Below, piece after piece: positions 13,061 through 26,129 of a stretch of DNA of 64,000 nt; within the stretch, counting starts at the first letter, position 1; every line of letters starts with the position of its first letter. Position numbers and translations under genes: made by a program. A model generated the notes under the pieces. It did no database searches, was not told the DNA's origin, and was given only the letters and a program-made list of their open reading frames with translations. The stretch comes from Vitis vinifera (lineage: Eukaryota > Streptophyta > Magnoliopsida > Vitales > Vitaceae): NCBI RefSeq assembly GCF_030704535.1, contig NC_081820.1, positions 26,331,001 through 26,395,000 of the forward strand, written 5' to 3'.

Positions 13061-13626
13061 GATTAATCAACTAAAAAGATAGTTTATTTTAATGCATACA
13101 AATAGTATTATTATTTTAGAAACCTACTCGTTAAAGCGGAAATCATGATCCTAATTTACTTCAAAAAAAAAAAAAACTTTTCTACACTTGAATATATAAC
13201 TCATATCAAAAAATAAAAATAAAAATACAAACCTACTCTTCAAAATAGAAATGATAACTACAATTTACTTTCAAGAAAAGAAAGGTATAATGGGAATTAT
13301 AATTTGGTTGGGGCCACGCGTCGGCACGTGTAGAGGAAGTATTGAATTGAATAAGACAAAATTTAAGTAATAATGTGGAAATAATTTCAACTCTTTAATA
13401 ATTGTTCACATCACTCTTGATTTTCAATCATATTGAAAATAAATTTAGTAAGTTTGCTAATTCTATGATCACTCTCCATGAATGAAATTTTGAGTGGGCT
13501 CAATGGAAGTACTAGGAATTGATATGACCCATATTGTCTAAATGACACGTGTTTCCATAATGTTCCTTAAATGTTTTTTCCTTCTAAATTTCCAATGATT
13601 ATGTTATTATCGTGATAATGGGTCGG
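13061..13626. other. AT-rich intergenic DNA
   Basis: I see no gene, RNA or clear repeat. An ACGT-core motif, CACGTG, occurs at about 13325 (ggcacgtgtag), but nothing is annotated downstream of it. Confidence 0.3.
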
Positions 13627-13913
13627 GTTTAGAAATTGTTATTGAAAACGTTTTTCGTTTTTCAAAACAAAAAATATAAACTATTTTTTGTTTTTTATTC
13701 TTAAAAATAAAAGATAAACTATATTTAAATAACATCTTTTTAGTTATTTTATATTGTTTTTACTTATCTTTTGAGAATTATTTTAAGAAATATTAGAAAT
13801 GAAAATTATCTTTAAAATATATTTAAAAATATTTTAAGTTTTTAAATAAAATTTTGTTTTACAAAATTCAGAAAATAATTTTTAAAAACTGTTTTCGAAA
13901 ATAGATACATACC

Positions 13914-13916
<3 letters not shown>
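13627..13916. mobile_element. MITE-like element, family I, diverged copy
   Basis: It begins gtttagaaattgttattgaa and ends with blocks such as gttttcgaaaatag. The interior has the family I order (bbb-type runs of tttttattcttaaa, then 'ttttatattgttttta', then 'aaaataatttttaaaaactg'). The inverted ends are weaker than in the 25.4-kb copy. A TA microsatellite follows directly. Confidence 0.35.

Positions 13917-13987
<71 letters not shown>
13917..13987. repeat. (TA)n microsatellite
   Basis: About 35 uninterrupted TA units, directly after a family I MITE-like element and followed by a T run. Confidence 0.95.
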
Positions 13988-13995
<8 letters not shown>

Positions 13996-16077
13996 TGGTT
14001 TTTTTGGGATGGTATATTTATTTATTTATTTTATAAAAAAGAGTCAAAATCTTATACGTCTATCTTTCTTATAACTTAATTATTTTGATTTGTCGACAAT
14101 AATTCAATTAAGCGTGCAAAAACTTCGGCGTCTTGGCATATACTGTGCTTTTCTCGGCTCAAGTGGCATTGCACACGTCAAGAATAGAGTCTGTAAGTGG
14201 GGTGGGGATGGTGAGGTGGACTTGGACGACGAATATGATTTTACATGCCATCCACGGAAAATTGAAGATGCAAAGTCTCAAGTCCATTTTAGGGCATGTC
14301 ACAATGGCCAAAAAAATGCCTTGTGGAGGAGGGTGCCCTACATGGAGAATAATCCTTGAGATGAAATGTCCCATGCCATTTGGAATTTTGTGAATGTGAC
14401 AAGTGTTTTATTTTTTATTTTTGTATTTTTTGTATTGAATTTATGAAAATGAAAAAGGGTTGAAAATGACCCTCCTAGCACGCACTCCTTTGAATTTGTG
14501 CTAAAAAGATTAGGGTTTGTTGAAGTCATTTTCCTTGTCTTGGACTTGTTGGGTAAAGCCAAAAGATATAATATTCTTGTGTCTATATTTTTGAAGCTCC
14601 TTTCAAATAATAATAATAATAATAATAAATTCACAATCTAAAAAATTTAAACTCAAGGGTGTCTAAAAAATCATTCTAATATAAAAAAAATTATGAAGAA
14701 AGGGGAGGTATCCTATGTGATTCATCAAAGAAAATTTGAAAAAAAGAAAAAAAAGAAGAAGAAATATGATAAAAAAATATTTTAAAAATTTAAAAATTTT
14801 CATTTTTTTTATGTTGGAGAAAAAATAAATGAATTTGAAAAAATGGGTAATATTAATTTTCCTCAATTTTTATGTATTTATTTATTTTATTTTATTTTTC
14901 TCCCAATGATTTCATGAAGCACCTCATAAATTATAGACATATGTCATTTGCAACTATCTCTTGTGTACAAGAGGAAAGAGTTGAAAATGGCAATAATTTA
15001 TGCCAATTCATTGGGATTGAAGTGCCCTAAAATTCAACTTGAAAAAACTTAAATACTAAAATCCCTACAAAAACAAAACACCAAATCACCCTATTTCTGT
15101 CCTTATTGGTGATCTTTTTCCAAGAAAAGATTGAAAATGACAACAAAATTGCGACAATAATTTAATAATGCATCACCTTTTTTCTTGGACATGAACCTCA
15201 CTCATTCTAGGACAACTTTTCCCAATTGGGTTTTGGCCATTTGGTAAGAAAACCACCTCCACACTTGATCACACTATAGCTGAAATGTCTACAATCCAAT
15301 GAAATTGAAAGTGACCTTAGGGTCATTCATAGAATCATAGCCACAAGAATCCATCCAATTTTAACTTCTATGAAGCTCAAAAATTGCCGGTCGGACAATT
15401 GGGTGAAGTTTTATGATTGATTGCTTTTTTTTTTTTAATGCAATTATTGTTAATAAAAAATTTGGATGAAATAGTTCTATTGGTTTTATGATTAATTACT
15501 TTGTTTTTTTTTTATTTATAGTTTTTTTAAAGTAGTTATTATTGGAGTGTGAAGTCTCAATCAATATTATTGTATCATACAGAGGTGTCCGGGTTGAGCT
15601 TTCTGTCAAACTTGTGCGAGTCGAGTTGTCTCTGTTGCACAACGAGTTTGTTATTATTATATTTAACTCTTTTTATGATTTGGAGTTGCGTGAGAAAGAA
15701 AAAAAAGTACATAGACTACAGTTGTTATTTTCAATTATTCACGAGTTAGAATGAATAAAAATCAAAACTTAAAATCAACTTTTCATATCTTTGGTAGAAC
15801 TTTTAGTTATCACAAAAAAAAGAAAAAAAAAAGAAAAAAAGAAAAAGGTTAAAGAGAAGTATAAGAAGAATCGAAGATGTTGAATTTCCTTGGATATGAC
15901 AATTTTTTAGGGTTCAACCAAATACATGACGTAACACTCTAAAATTCGTCAACATAACCTTATTACATTTGCAATGATCATATTGAAAATACAATTTCAA
16001 CTTGAACACCTTTATGCCCAAAAAAAAAAAGAAAAAAATAATTATATTAGTATAGAAAATAATTTAAAATAAAGTAT
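13988..16077. other. AT-rich intergenic DNA
   Basis: Overlapping open frames at 14090-14393 encode no recognisable protein and overlap on both strands, as expected by chance in a locally GC-richer patch. (AAT)n at about 14606-14627 and A-rich tracts at about 15815-15845 are simple repeats. No gene is supported. Confidence 0.4.
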
Positions 16078-16193
16078 GACTGGTAAAAATTATTTTTTAA
16101 AAATATTTTAAAATATTAAAAATAGAGAAAAACTTTTATTTTTTAAAATATCAAATAAATTTTTTTAAAAATAATTCCAAACCACTTTCTATC
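16078..16193. mobile_element. Short family I MITE-like derivative
   Basis: A 116-bp AT-rich element with inverted ends (gactggtaaaaattatttttt at the left; the complement of aaaaataattccaaaccac at the right). It looks like an internally deleted relative of the family I elements. Confidence 0.4.
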
Positions 16194-18145
16194 CCCAACC
16201 AAAAATTAGGTCATTTTCTAGCTTAGCAGTATGGGATTGTGACATGCCATGGAAGAGAACAGTGGAGCGTTGGTTCCGAAAATGAAAGGGGCCCATAAAC
16301 TTTTCTATGAAAAGAGAATTTGAGGCTGACCCAACTGACAATTTTTAGGGCACGTGTCCCTATGTGGGGTGCTGTTCAGGACACATTTGGGAAGTGACAG
16401 TGAAGGTGAGATTTGTCATTCACACACTCATTATTGGGTTGATGGATTCCCACCAAGGAGACACCCCTAAAACCGCTTGGGCCAAACAGCCCCTTAGCCT
16501 ATGGAGGACAAAATATAGGGCCTATTGTTTATTGTGATTTTGCCTTTATTTAAAGGTAAGTTTGTGGGGATGTCTATGATTCTAGAGCCATCATATTATA
16601 TGTGACTTAGGGCCTCAAGGTAGGTATGATTGGAATAAGGGCTTGACCCTGGGTCAACTTCAAGTTCGCAAGTGGCCTGGCCTTGGGCCATCATAATAGC
16701 TTCGAGAAGGGCTATAGTTATTGGCTTATTGCACACAACAAATTATTGATGTCCTTTTGGAGGCATATTCTATGGGGAATAGGGTATCGACAAGGAGATG
16801 TTGTATAGAAGTCATGGGTAAATAATTTGGTGAAGATAATTTCACTTTTGAGTTGGATTTATCCCATTGATGCTAACCAAGAGCGTGGGTTTTTTAGTTT
16901 TATTATTATTTTTTAATATAATGAAAATATCAATAGTGAGCATGGGAAAAGAAAAAACGAAAAATATCCCCCGTTACACTATTTAACGTAATATTTAAAA
17001 AAAATAAATTAAATATTTAATAAAATTTAAAAATAATTATAATGTTTCTAACAAGAGAACCTAATTGATGATTATCTCAAAAACACTTTTAAAGAAAGTT
17101 TTTCATTAAAAGTAGTTAGAATAGAAATATTGTCAACCGCATTAGATTTCATCTAGTCATTAATAAAATATATTAATTTAACAATTCTCTTAATCGAGTT
17201 TTGATGATTAGAAATACAATTAGAGATGTTGATTGTTCAAAATTTAAAGAAAACTCAAAAAATTCAACACGACTTTTGAAAACTTGAAATGCGTTCGGAT
17301 AAATTGTAAGATATATTTATTTATCCGTGTAGTTAATTTTAAATTGTTTCTCATGCTTCATCATTTAACCTTAAAACGATAATACTAAAATTACTCTCTA
17401 TGAGATCAAGCCTACAAACCTGGTATATCTCATTCTTCTTAGCTTGCTTTAAGTCCAATCCATCTTCTAAGCTGAAAGAGTGGGATAACTCAACCAGGCC
17501 CAGCCCATAAGCCCAAAAAGCCATAATCCCTATAGCCCACAAGCTGTACAACTCACTTAATTCAACCCAAGCCCAAGCCCAAGCCCAAGCCCAACTCATT
17601 CAACCCAAACCCGACTCTCGACCTGAAAAAAAATTGAGGTCTATAATTTGCAAAGTGATTTTTGAAGATATAAAATAAATCTATATTTCTTTTCTACAAA
17701 ATATTATATTTTCCTTTATAGAGAAGTTTCTAATTTTAAAAACAAAAATAATGAACGAAACAAATCCACCTGGCTGCAGCATCCAATAACTTACGAAATC
17801 TGGACTATGAAACCATCTATGGCTGCTGATTTCAACATGATTTCGTACTTAGAAAAATAGAAATGAACACATGGACATTTGTAGCTCCATGCATAAAGGA
17901 GAATTAGAAATTAAGATCAAATTAATTTAGCATTCCTCTTCTCCCAACTTAGGTGAAGAAACCAAATCAGACCGGTTCTTCATAGACAAAGAAAACATCC
18001 CACATTAAAACCAAAAAAAAGTAAATTATGTAATCCTTTTGAGAATTCACAAGCCCATATGAACAATGTTCTACCATATGAAAAAAGGGACTTCCACATG
18101 ATGTTCAGCCACAAAGAGATGCTAATTGACACGACACTTACCTGT
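16194..18145. other. Intergenic DNA with AGCCCA repeat
   Basis: No gene is supported. At about 17562-17594 there are four to five copies of the hexamer CCCAAG/AGCCCA, in a region rich in GCCCA words on the plus strand. 17.65-18.14 kb is probably the 3' flank of the minus-strand BOBBER-like gene. Confidence 0.4.
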
Positions 18146-21100
18146 TTATGAAATCTTTGCCCTGGAAAAGTCCATCTCCGGATGCTGCAAGGATGCAAAG
18201 AGAAAAGAATTGGTTAGACAACAGGTATGGCTGGCATGTGATCAACAGGGGAATCAGATAAATAGATTGGAGAAAAAAGAGTCAGTCGTCACCTCAGCCA
18301 TGAACTTCTTTAGAATCTCCTGTTTCTGCATCTCGTCGCTTGTTGGAAGTCCCATAGTTTTCTGTCTCTGGTCAAACTGCTCAAAGAGTGAGCAGGGTCA
18401 GTAACCACAAGCTGAGAGAATGTTTGGTTTTCAGACGTACCAAGGAAAGATAAAAAATGATAAAAGAAATTTATTTTCTCATACTTGATCTATACTTAAA
18501 AAAATACAAAATAAGTAGAATGAAATTGAAGTAATATATAAAAATAATTTATTGATTTTAATTTTTTTTTCACTTTTCCTTTCCATTTTCTTTTCTTCAC
18601 ATTTTCCCTCAAATTTTCCAGAAACCAAACATAACCTAATGAAAAGCTAAACTGGAATAGCATAGGAAAAACCATCTTCATGACTGAATATGATTACAAG
18701 TAGGAATAAGAGACCAGCAGTGCAATTTGAAAACTGCTTATTCTGGAGTTAAGTTTCCTTAAAGCCGAAAGGTTGCATGGAAAAAAAGAAGGTAAATCCT
18801 CGACCATATATCTAAAGACTAAATTTAATAGGTATTCATAAGTAACTAAACCTGGCTTTGTATAATTAAGAGATTCAGTTAAATAAAAGAGAGTTGAGGA
18901 GGCCGAGTTCATTTATCAATAAAAGCAAAGAGGAAATAATCATGATTTAACCGAGTGGAAAGACACAAGGCATCAGTGCATTACCATCATCTTTTCCACA
19001 GTTTGGCGGGTTTCTGGATCAAGGTCAGACAGCTTGCTGTTCTCTGGTTCAACTTTCTGGGTATCAATTTCAGGATCGCCTTTCACCAAAGATTTCCACC
19101 ACTCCATTTGGTTATGCTTGGTCAACAGGATAGAGACGGATTTCTGATCCTCTGCACAAAAAGCAGGTTTCTGAATTAAAACAATTGAAAACTTCAATGC
19201 TACATCCTAGCTCTTGGCTAAGTATCAACCAAAGAATATGTGATATTTGTAATTGTAATGGAACTCCATTACCACACACTAAACACAGCACTAAAATGAT
19301 TCCCCATTCACTTGATTTATTGGATGTTTTCTGGGAACTACTATAAACTTCACAAATGTTGTTATCAGCTATTATCTATGATTTACATGTCTTAATATGT
19401 AAATTCAGTCATTGTTCAACTTGCATATAAATCAGTGTATAACATACCTAAGCTCCAAAAGCAATCATCAGGCTTGATAGGCTTAGAGAGTTCTCCCTGC
19501 AAGCATTTTGCGAACACATAATCAGAGATGAAAACCATCCAAATGCAGCAGAGTAAGAACTGAAAAAAAAGTTATAATAATAGGGCCCTAGGAAATATTA
19601 CTAGACTTGAAGAAATAAGCGACCGACACTCACATCAATTATTGGAGGGTGGCCCTTAAGCCCAACCTTCAAATGATTCTTCTTTATGTCACATACTATA
19701 AACCTTGATTTGGTTCCAGGAGGGACTGGCACAGTAACAGTAACCTCTTGCAGTGTCTGCATCCAGGAATACTTCTCCAGATCAAGGCCGTTCCCTTTAT
19801 TTGGAACTGCTTACATATTTAAATAAAAACAGGAAAAAGGAAACAAAATAAGAGTGATGCAAAAAGTAATGGTGTTTGTGCAGATAAGAAAGGATAGAAA
19901 GAAAAAACATTGTCTTTTTAACAGTTCACATTTAATGCAGATTTCAAAAAAACAGTTGCACCTCAAACCCATAGGTCATCACAAACTTTAGCAGACATAG
20001 TTTAATATCCAGCTCAAATTGATGGTCCTCCCCCCAACCAACCCAGTAACCCAACCCAAACCCCCCCCCCCACCTCCACACACACAAATATGTTCCATGT
20101 ATATGAAGAAATTGGTGAGCAGAATTATACACATGAACAAAAAAGAGCAAGAACCAACTTTAAGACCATTTTGAACATTTTTTTTGGATAGGTATTCTGA
20201 ACATAAAAGGTAAAAATCCAAGAACAAACCTCAAAAGTTTTCCTTCCAATCCTCATTTATTTTTTCTTTTCTTTTCTTTATTTTTTGATAGGTAAATTTT
20301 CATCCCCATTGGGACTTGGAACCTCCCACAAACCCTCCCCAACCCTTCACTACTTGAACCAGGACTCAAGGACCCTTGTAATCCTCATTCATCATAAGAA
20401 ACTCCATTTTTCTTTCAGCTCTCAAACCAAAGAAACCTCTTAAATAATGAAAAACATAAAATTCAAAAATTTGATTTCTTTTCTTTATTTCAGATTCAAA
20501 AGCAACTAAAGCAACTAAACAGAGTAGAGATGAATTCTTGAGATACTTATAAAAAAAGCATAAATCTGAATAACAAAACAAATTATGAAAACCTTCCCTT
20601 GTTTCCAAATCATTTTTGGATGGTGCTTCCTGTAGGTACCAACCAAAACAAGATCCCATCGAAACAAAATAACCACAAACAAAAACAATAATAATAATTA
20701 AAAAAAAAACACAAAATCTCAAGAACATCACATCCTTCACCAACATTAAAATCACGTGTTCTTTTGATTCCTTTGCTTCCAACGCCTCCTCATATATAAA
20801 ACCTACAATAATTTCCCCATTATCAAGCAAAACATCACCCCTTTTCTTTCAAGATTATAGTTTCTACTAGGATTCTAGCTTATTTGCCGTTGAGTTCCGC
20901 GATATTCTCCCATAAATTGAATTTATCTAAACTCTATCTAAGAAAAACGACATCTCGTAAACTGCAGTTATTTAAACAAAACGAAAACATTTCAATAACG
21001 AATTTTTAAAGTTAATCTAAGTTAGACCTCAGGTCCAATCATTTATCCCCATTTAGCATTCTCTAGATTACAAAAAATCGATCTTTGTTCTTTGTAGGTT

Positions 21101-21748
21101 CCCTCATCCCAGATAAACTAGGACACAACTTCTTAAAAAACTTGTACAAGAAAAAGAAGAAATTTCAGCACAATTACAATTATTCTTGTGTCAGAACAAA
21201 GTCTTGCAATTTCTGAACAAAAAGAAATTTCACCACATACAACACTGAATACAAAACGTCACCAAAACTGTCATAGTTGAGTCAATCTTCTATCTTCTAG
21301 ATTCAAAAAGGAAAAAAATTTATTTTTCTTGCTAAACTAAAGAACGCACATAGAGAAAAAGAGAAAAAGAGAAAAAATTGATACATATACCTTGCGTTCC
21401 CTCCTTCTCCTCTGCCTTCGCATCCTCCACCTTCTCTTTCGCCTTCTCCGCCTTCTCCGCCTTCTTCTCAGGCTCCACCTTAGTCTCCTTCAGCCGCTTC
21501 TCCGCCTTTCCCTTATCCTCCAGGTCCCTCTCCTCCGCCTTCTTCTTCCTCTCCTCCTCCCTGATCCCCCTCGCCAGCATCGCCACCTCCTTCTCCGCTG
21601 CCTCCCTCTTGAAGAAATCGGTTTCCCGAGAAACAAACAGGAACACCGACCTCAGAAACTCCAGCGGATTCGAATGATCGAGAGTTCCATTGAATGTGGA
21701 TGTAGACGGAGGCCTTTCCTCCTCCTGGTATTCGGAAATTATCGCCAT
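18146..21748 (-). CDS. BOB1: NudC/CS-domain co-chaperone, BOBBER1-like, 6 exons, 289 aa
   Basis: Coding exons on the minus strand: 21748-21391, 19806-19634, 19496-19448, 19151-18985, 18376-18293 and 18184-18146; 870 nt in total, in frame across all GT-AG introns. The start MAIISE matches Arabidopsis BOBBER1. Residues 1-60 form the NudC N-terminal region ([12 protein letters not shown]), and about 60-118 are a highly charged Lys/Glu/Ala coiled coil. The CS (p23-like) domain spans about 129-218, from [18 protein letters not shown] to [10 protein letters not shown]. The conserved tail has [17 protein letters not shown], the [14 protein letters not shown] block and the end [18 protein letters not shown] proteins are cytosolic small chaperones needed for heat tolerance and embryo and meristem patterning. 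The exon 2 acceptor could lie 2-3 bases upstream (CAG or AAG choice), changing one residue. Intron 1 is about 1.6 kb. Confidence 0.94.
18417..18636. mobile_element. MITE-like element, family III
   Basis: The inverted ends are GTTTGGTTTTCAG at the left and ttttccagaaaccaaacata at the right, and the interior is AT-rich and non-coding. It lies within intron 4 of the BOBBER-like gene. Related copies lie at 33.3, 53.4 and 54.6 kb. Confidence 0.6.
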
Positions 21749-21770
21749 GATTCAACACTAACAGAGTAAG

Positions 21771-21789
21771 AGTTAGGGTTAGGGTTTTT
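21771..21789 (-). promoter_or_regulatory. Telo-box in 5' leader of the BOBBER-like gene
   Basis: The minus strand reads AAAACCCTAACCCTAAC about 25-40 bases upstream of the start codon. AAACCCTA telo-boxes are common near transcription starts of plant genes expressed in dividing cells. Their presence is seen directly; the function here is inferred. Confidence 0.6.
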
Positions 21790-21825
21790 GTGAGATTGGA
21801 AACTTACTTCGGAAGCAAGATTTCA

Positions 21826-21846
21826 GTGTATATATAGTTATATACA
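21826..21846 (-). promoter_or_regulatory. Probable TATA box of the BOBBER-like gene
   Basis: The minus strand reads TATAACTATATATACAC about 80-100 bases before the start codon, at a spacing that suits a short leader containing the telo-box. Confidence 0.5.
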
Positions 21847-21982
21847 CATAGAAACTTCTACAGTCCGCTACTATGTCCTAGATCTTCTCAGTTGTTATAT
21901 CAAACAGATTATACTAAGGTTGTTTTTTTATTTTTAATTTTTTATTTAAATAAAAAAAATAAGATTACGTAAATAATTTAGA

Positions 21983-22096
21983 ATGTGGTTGGTAATAATT
22001 TTAAAAAGTATTTTTAGTTTTTTTAATATTAAAAAAAATAAAATTTTAAGTGTTAAAAACATTAGAAATTTATAAAATTATTGTCAAATACATGGT
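21983..22096. mobile_element. Family II MITE (about 115 bp), copy a
   Basis: A near-palindromic AT-rich element. The left arm is tggttggtaataattttaaa; the right arm complements it through ttataaaattattgtcaaat. Copy b follows directly. Confidence 0.5.
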
Positions 22097-22220
22097 AAAA
22101 ATCCGTTTAATAATAATTTTAACAAGTGTCTTTAACTTTTTTAATATTTTAAATTTTTTATTATTTAAATGTTAAAAATGTTAAAAACGTTTTTTAAAAT
22201 TACTATTAAACGTATTCTTA
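22097..22220. mobile_element. Family II MITE, copy b
   Basis: Left arm ccgtttaataataattttaa, right arm ttaaaattactattaaacg; the arms are inverted repeats, and a short centre carries further inverted AAATGTTAAAAA-type words. It is adjacent to copy a. Confidence 0.55.
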
Positions 22221-22510
22221 ATAACCTAAAAATAATAATAATGAGGAACGGAGAAAAAAATAAAAATAAATAATAAGATGAAATCCACACATTCAAATAA
22301 ATCAAATAAATAATTCATTACAAGAGAATACAAATTATGAAAAAAATAAAAATAAAATAGTTAATGTCACATAAATTACACAGTATATGCCATTGTAATA
22401 GTTTTTGTTCATTTTTAAAATTAATGTAAGAAAATAAAGATAAAGATATTAAAAAAAAAAAACTTAAAAGTTAAATATATAAAAATAAAATATTAATTTA
22501 TGCTGAAAAT

Positions 22511-22636
22511 TAGAGTGTATTTGATAGATATTCTAGGAAGTGTTTTTAGTATTTCTTAACGGTTGAAATTTTTTATATTTTTAGCATTAGAAATATTAGA
22601 AACACTTCTTAAAATTAATGCAAAATTCACTCTTAA
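22511..22636. mobile_element. Family II MITE, copy c
   Basis: It begins tagagtgtatttgatagata and ends caaaattcactctta. The words aggaagtgtttttagtattt and ttagaaacacttcttaaaat face each other as inverted arms. Confidence 0.6.
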
Positions 22637-23020
22637 TCTCTTTCTCTTAACTTATTTTCTAATCTTATATATATATTTTCTACATCTAATTAAATTTTTT
22701 ATAAATAAAATAACAATTAAAAATATAACTAATACTTAAAACAATTTAAAAACTAAAAATATAAAAATGAAATATTAATTTCCACTAAAAATTAATGTCT
22801 TTCTTTTTTGTTTTATTTTCTTATGTTTATATTTTATATAGAAAATGGGTTTTGACTCATTAATATGAAAATATATATATAAAAAAAATTGAAATACGTG
22901 CATCTTTTAACAGTCATATAATTATTTCATAAAATGTCATTTTTACTTCTCATGTCATCAACGCCAATTAACAATTGGACTTCTTCCCGTAAATGTTTTT
23001 ATTTCTTTTAAATATATTTA

Positions 23021-23023
<3 letters not shown>

Positions 23024-23058
<35 letters not shown>
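23024..23058. repeat. (TTA)n microsatellite
   Basis: About 11 TTA units, followed by (TCA)n-like sequence at 23060-23071. Confidence 0.9.
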
Positions 23059-24183
23059 GTCATCATCATCAAAGATTTTTTTCTTTCCTTCTCTTTGTCA
23101 ACAAACATTCAATGGGTAACTCAAACTTATTTACCTTTTAAACAACAATATATTACCCTTTATTTGTATCTTCATATGTTGAATTGAAGGTGAAGATAAA
23201 AACAAATAAAATGCCCCAAACAACTAAAGTATTTGAAATTCACCTCAATTTGCCCTAATAAAAAAATAAAATAAAATCCGAAAGATACCGAAAAACCATA
23301 AATCTTATTCCCAATAAAACTCAAACTCATCTATAGTCCACAAGGGTTTCATTACTTTTAATATCCATACTCTTCAAACTACTTCATATTTACTATGAGA
23401 TTTGTTATGAGATGCTTGTTTATGGAGATAAAAAACAATTTTCAACTTTTCTTAGGGATGTTTGTTTTTAGAGAAAAAAATCTCTAATAATAATAATAAA
23501 ACATATCTAAAAGAAAGAGAAATATTTACATAGAAGAGTCCAGTTGTTAATTGTTGTTGATGACATGAGAAGTAAAAAAGATATTTTAGGGAATAATTAA
23601 AAAATATATGTATTTCAATTTATTTTGTAATAGATGAAGACAATATTAATTTTAAAAAAATTGAGATACTTTTTTTTATATAAGAAAATATTAATGAGTT
23701 AAAACCCACTTTTCCCTTTTATCCCTATTTAACTCTTGATTGTTTTAAAAAGTTCAAGACCATGTGAAATTGAATACGATTAAATGTGAAAACTTCATGG
23801 CTAAAAGTATTTCTATTTTTTCCAAATACTAATTCCTTAAAAAAAAGAAAATACTAAAATTTAAAAATATTACTAACTTTTGGCTTTTTCATTCATAAAG
23901 ATTAAAATACATTTTGTTAAGACACTTTTATGGGCAGTTTTGTTTCCTTTTATTCTAGCATATAACATTTATATTGACTTACTTTTCATTAAAGATTTGA
24001 AGTTGTTGTTAATGTAACCAGATTTTCATAAGTAAGTTTGAAAAAAATTGTTAAAAACTAGTTAGTTTTTTTAGTAAGGTAAGGTTGGATTAGAAGTTTT
24101 AAATTGAGGTAAAATGTCTTAATTAATTTTTGACAACTTTGAGATTTTATTTTTTTAGAAAATTATTATTTTTAGCTAATTTT

Positions 24184-24305
24184 TAGAGTACAATAGTAAT
24201 TTTAGGTAGTGTTTCTAGTATTTTTAACATTTAAATTTTTATCTTTCAAATATAAAAAAAAAATGTTAGAAACACTTCCTAAAATCACTACAAAACACAC
24301 TCTTA
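24184..24305. mobile_element. Family II MITE, copy d
   Basis: It begins tagagtacaatagtaatttt and ends ctacaaaacacactctta. The arms gtagtgtttctagtattttt and gttagaaacacttcctaaaa are inverted copies and closely match copy c. Confidence 0.6.
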
Positions 24306-25361
24306 GAAAGTTAATATTTTATTTTTTAAGAAAATTATTTTCTTAGTTAATTTTTAGAAAGTTGATATTTTTTTAAGAAAATTCTTTTATTAATTAATTT
24401 TTAGAAAGTTGATATTTTATTTTATTTTTTGAATTAGTTTTTGGAAAGTTGATTGATTTATTTTTTTAAAGAAAATTCAATTTTCAACCCTGCAAGCCTT
24501 TAGGCCTATATATATACCATACCTAAATATATATATTTTTTTGGGTTAGATGTATTGAGAGAATCAACCCAACTTGCCCTATCATTCCTAAACTCTCAAT
24601 AGAAAATTTATTGACCGAATTCTAGATTGTTGGAAAAACCTACATTCCCTTTGAGGCTGAAGTCTTTGAGGTTAAGGTGAATTCATTATAGCATTGGAGT
24701 GTTGTGTTGCAAACGTGGATCAAAGCATAAGTATTAGAAAGTAAGTCTTTAGGATAAAACTTTTAGGTAAATCTATATACTTTGATATCATATAGTAGAT
24801 TATTACATCAGAGGTTTTAGACCCCATAATTTTTTTATTTTCATAGTTAATGTGACAGTTCCTACATAAAATTGATTATTTCGTGTATGATTGTAATTTT
24901 ATTGTTTATTCATATTCTCATGCATAATTCAATTTATTTAAAATGACTTAAATCCTTTTCATAAGTTAAATTGAGTAAATAACTTCGACTTATGAATTAA
25001 ATTTTTTTATTTTCATCCATTCACCCTGTTTGGGTGTTACCCTTTGAGTAAACTTTAAAAAATAACATGTTTTTTAGAGTAGGTATTTAAAAAAAATTTA
25101 ATAATTTTTTTTATGAAATGTGTTTTTAAAATAAAAACCTTATTAAACGTGTTCTTAAATTAGAAATTGTTATATAAAATCTCTATTTTTTTCTTTTTTA
25201 TATTCTTTAAAATTAAAATCATTTAATAATGTTCCATATATATTGTTTGTTAATTATTTCTATTTATAACTACTTGAAAAATGATTTAGAATTTTTTAGA
25301 AAATAATTTTGAGTTGTTTTCAAAAATAGAATTCTATTTGGAAATTTATGGATGAAAAATT

Positions 25362-25757
25362 AGGGTCGTTTGGTAATTATTTTAGAAAACAATTTTCTAT
25401 TCCCCATAACAAAAAAAAGAAAAAGAAAATTTGTTTGACAATAAAAAATTGTTTTCTATTTTATGTTTTTTGGTTTTAAGAATAGAAAGCATGGTGTCTT
25501 CAAATAACATCTTTTATCTATTTTATGTTGTTTTCATTTGTTTTTGGAAGATTGTTTTAAAAAATAATTATATAAATATATAGAATGGGTAAAAATAAAA
25601 CATTAGATATAAAAATTATTTTTAAAACATATTTTTAAAATATTAAAAATAGGTTAAAAACATTTTAGTTTTCAAACAAACTTTTGTTTTACAAAAAATT
25701 AAAGAATAGTTTTCAAAAACTGTTTGTAAAAACTATTTTAAAAAACAGTTACTGCAC
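25362..25757. mobile_element. Family I MITE-like element, best copy
   Basis: It begins GTCGTTTGGTAATTATTTTA and ends with a region complementary to it (taaaaaacagttactg). The AT-rich interior shares ordered blocks with the 0.8-kb and 29.0-kb copies, for example the shared word aaaataattatataaatata. No coding capacity. Confidence 0.6.
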
Positions 25758-26129
25758 ATGCTCTTAATGTTCTCGATTTATTCTTCATGATTATGTATGC
25801 TTATATACAATATAAAAGTTATTAAAATATTATTCATATTTTTAATTATTACTCAAAACATTATACAAAACATACTCGAGAACAACTCAAATTTTTTTCT
25901 AAAACAATTTATTTTTAGAACAAATACTCAAAAGAATTGCTTTCGAATTAGGAAATTATTTTTTGTTCTAAAGAATATAGATATGTGTTACCTATGGAGA
26001 GTTTCACGTCATTGTTGAACTATATGATTAATATGAGATTTAATATATTGATTGAAACATTATAAAAACACTTATGTCATTTCCAGATAATTAAAAAAAA
26101 AAACACTTGATTTTGTTCGTGGGTCGTCT

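Noticed and set aside
14090-14393. Overlapping 70-90 codon frames on both strands
   Set aside because: No family resemblance and mutual overlap; no splice partners found.
20366-20830. 154-codon open frame on the minus strand
   Set aside because: It lies wholly in intron 1 of the BOBBER-like gene, is hydrophobic and low complexity, and shows no domain; most likely chance.
21378-21769. Open frames of 99 and 125 codons antisense to BOBBER exon 1
   Set aside because: These are shadows of the GC-rich, Lys/Glu-rich exon; Leu/Arg-rich or Ser/Phe-rich nonsense compositions.
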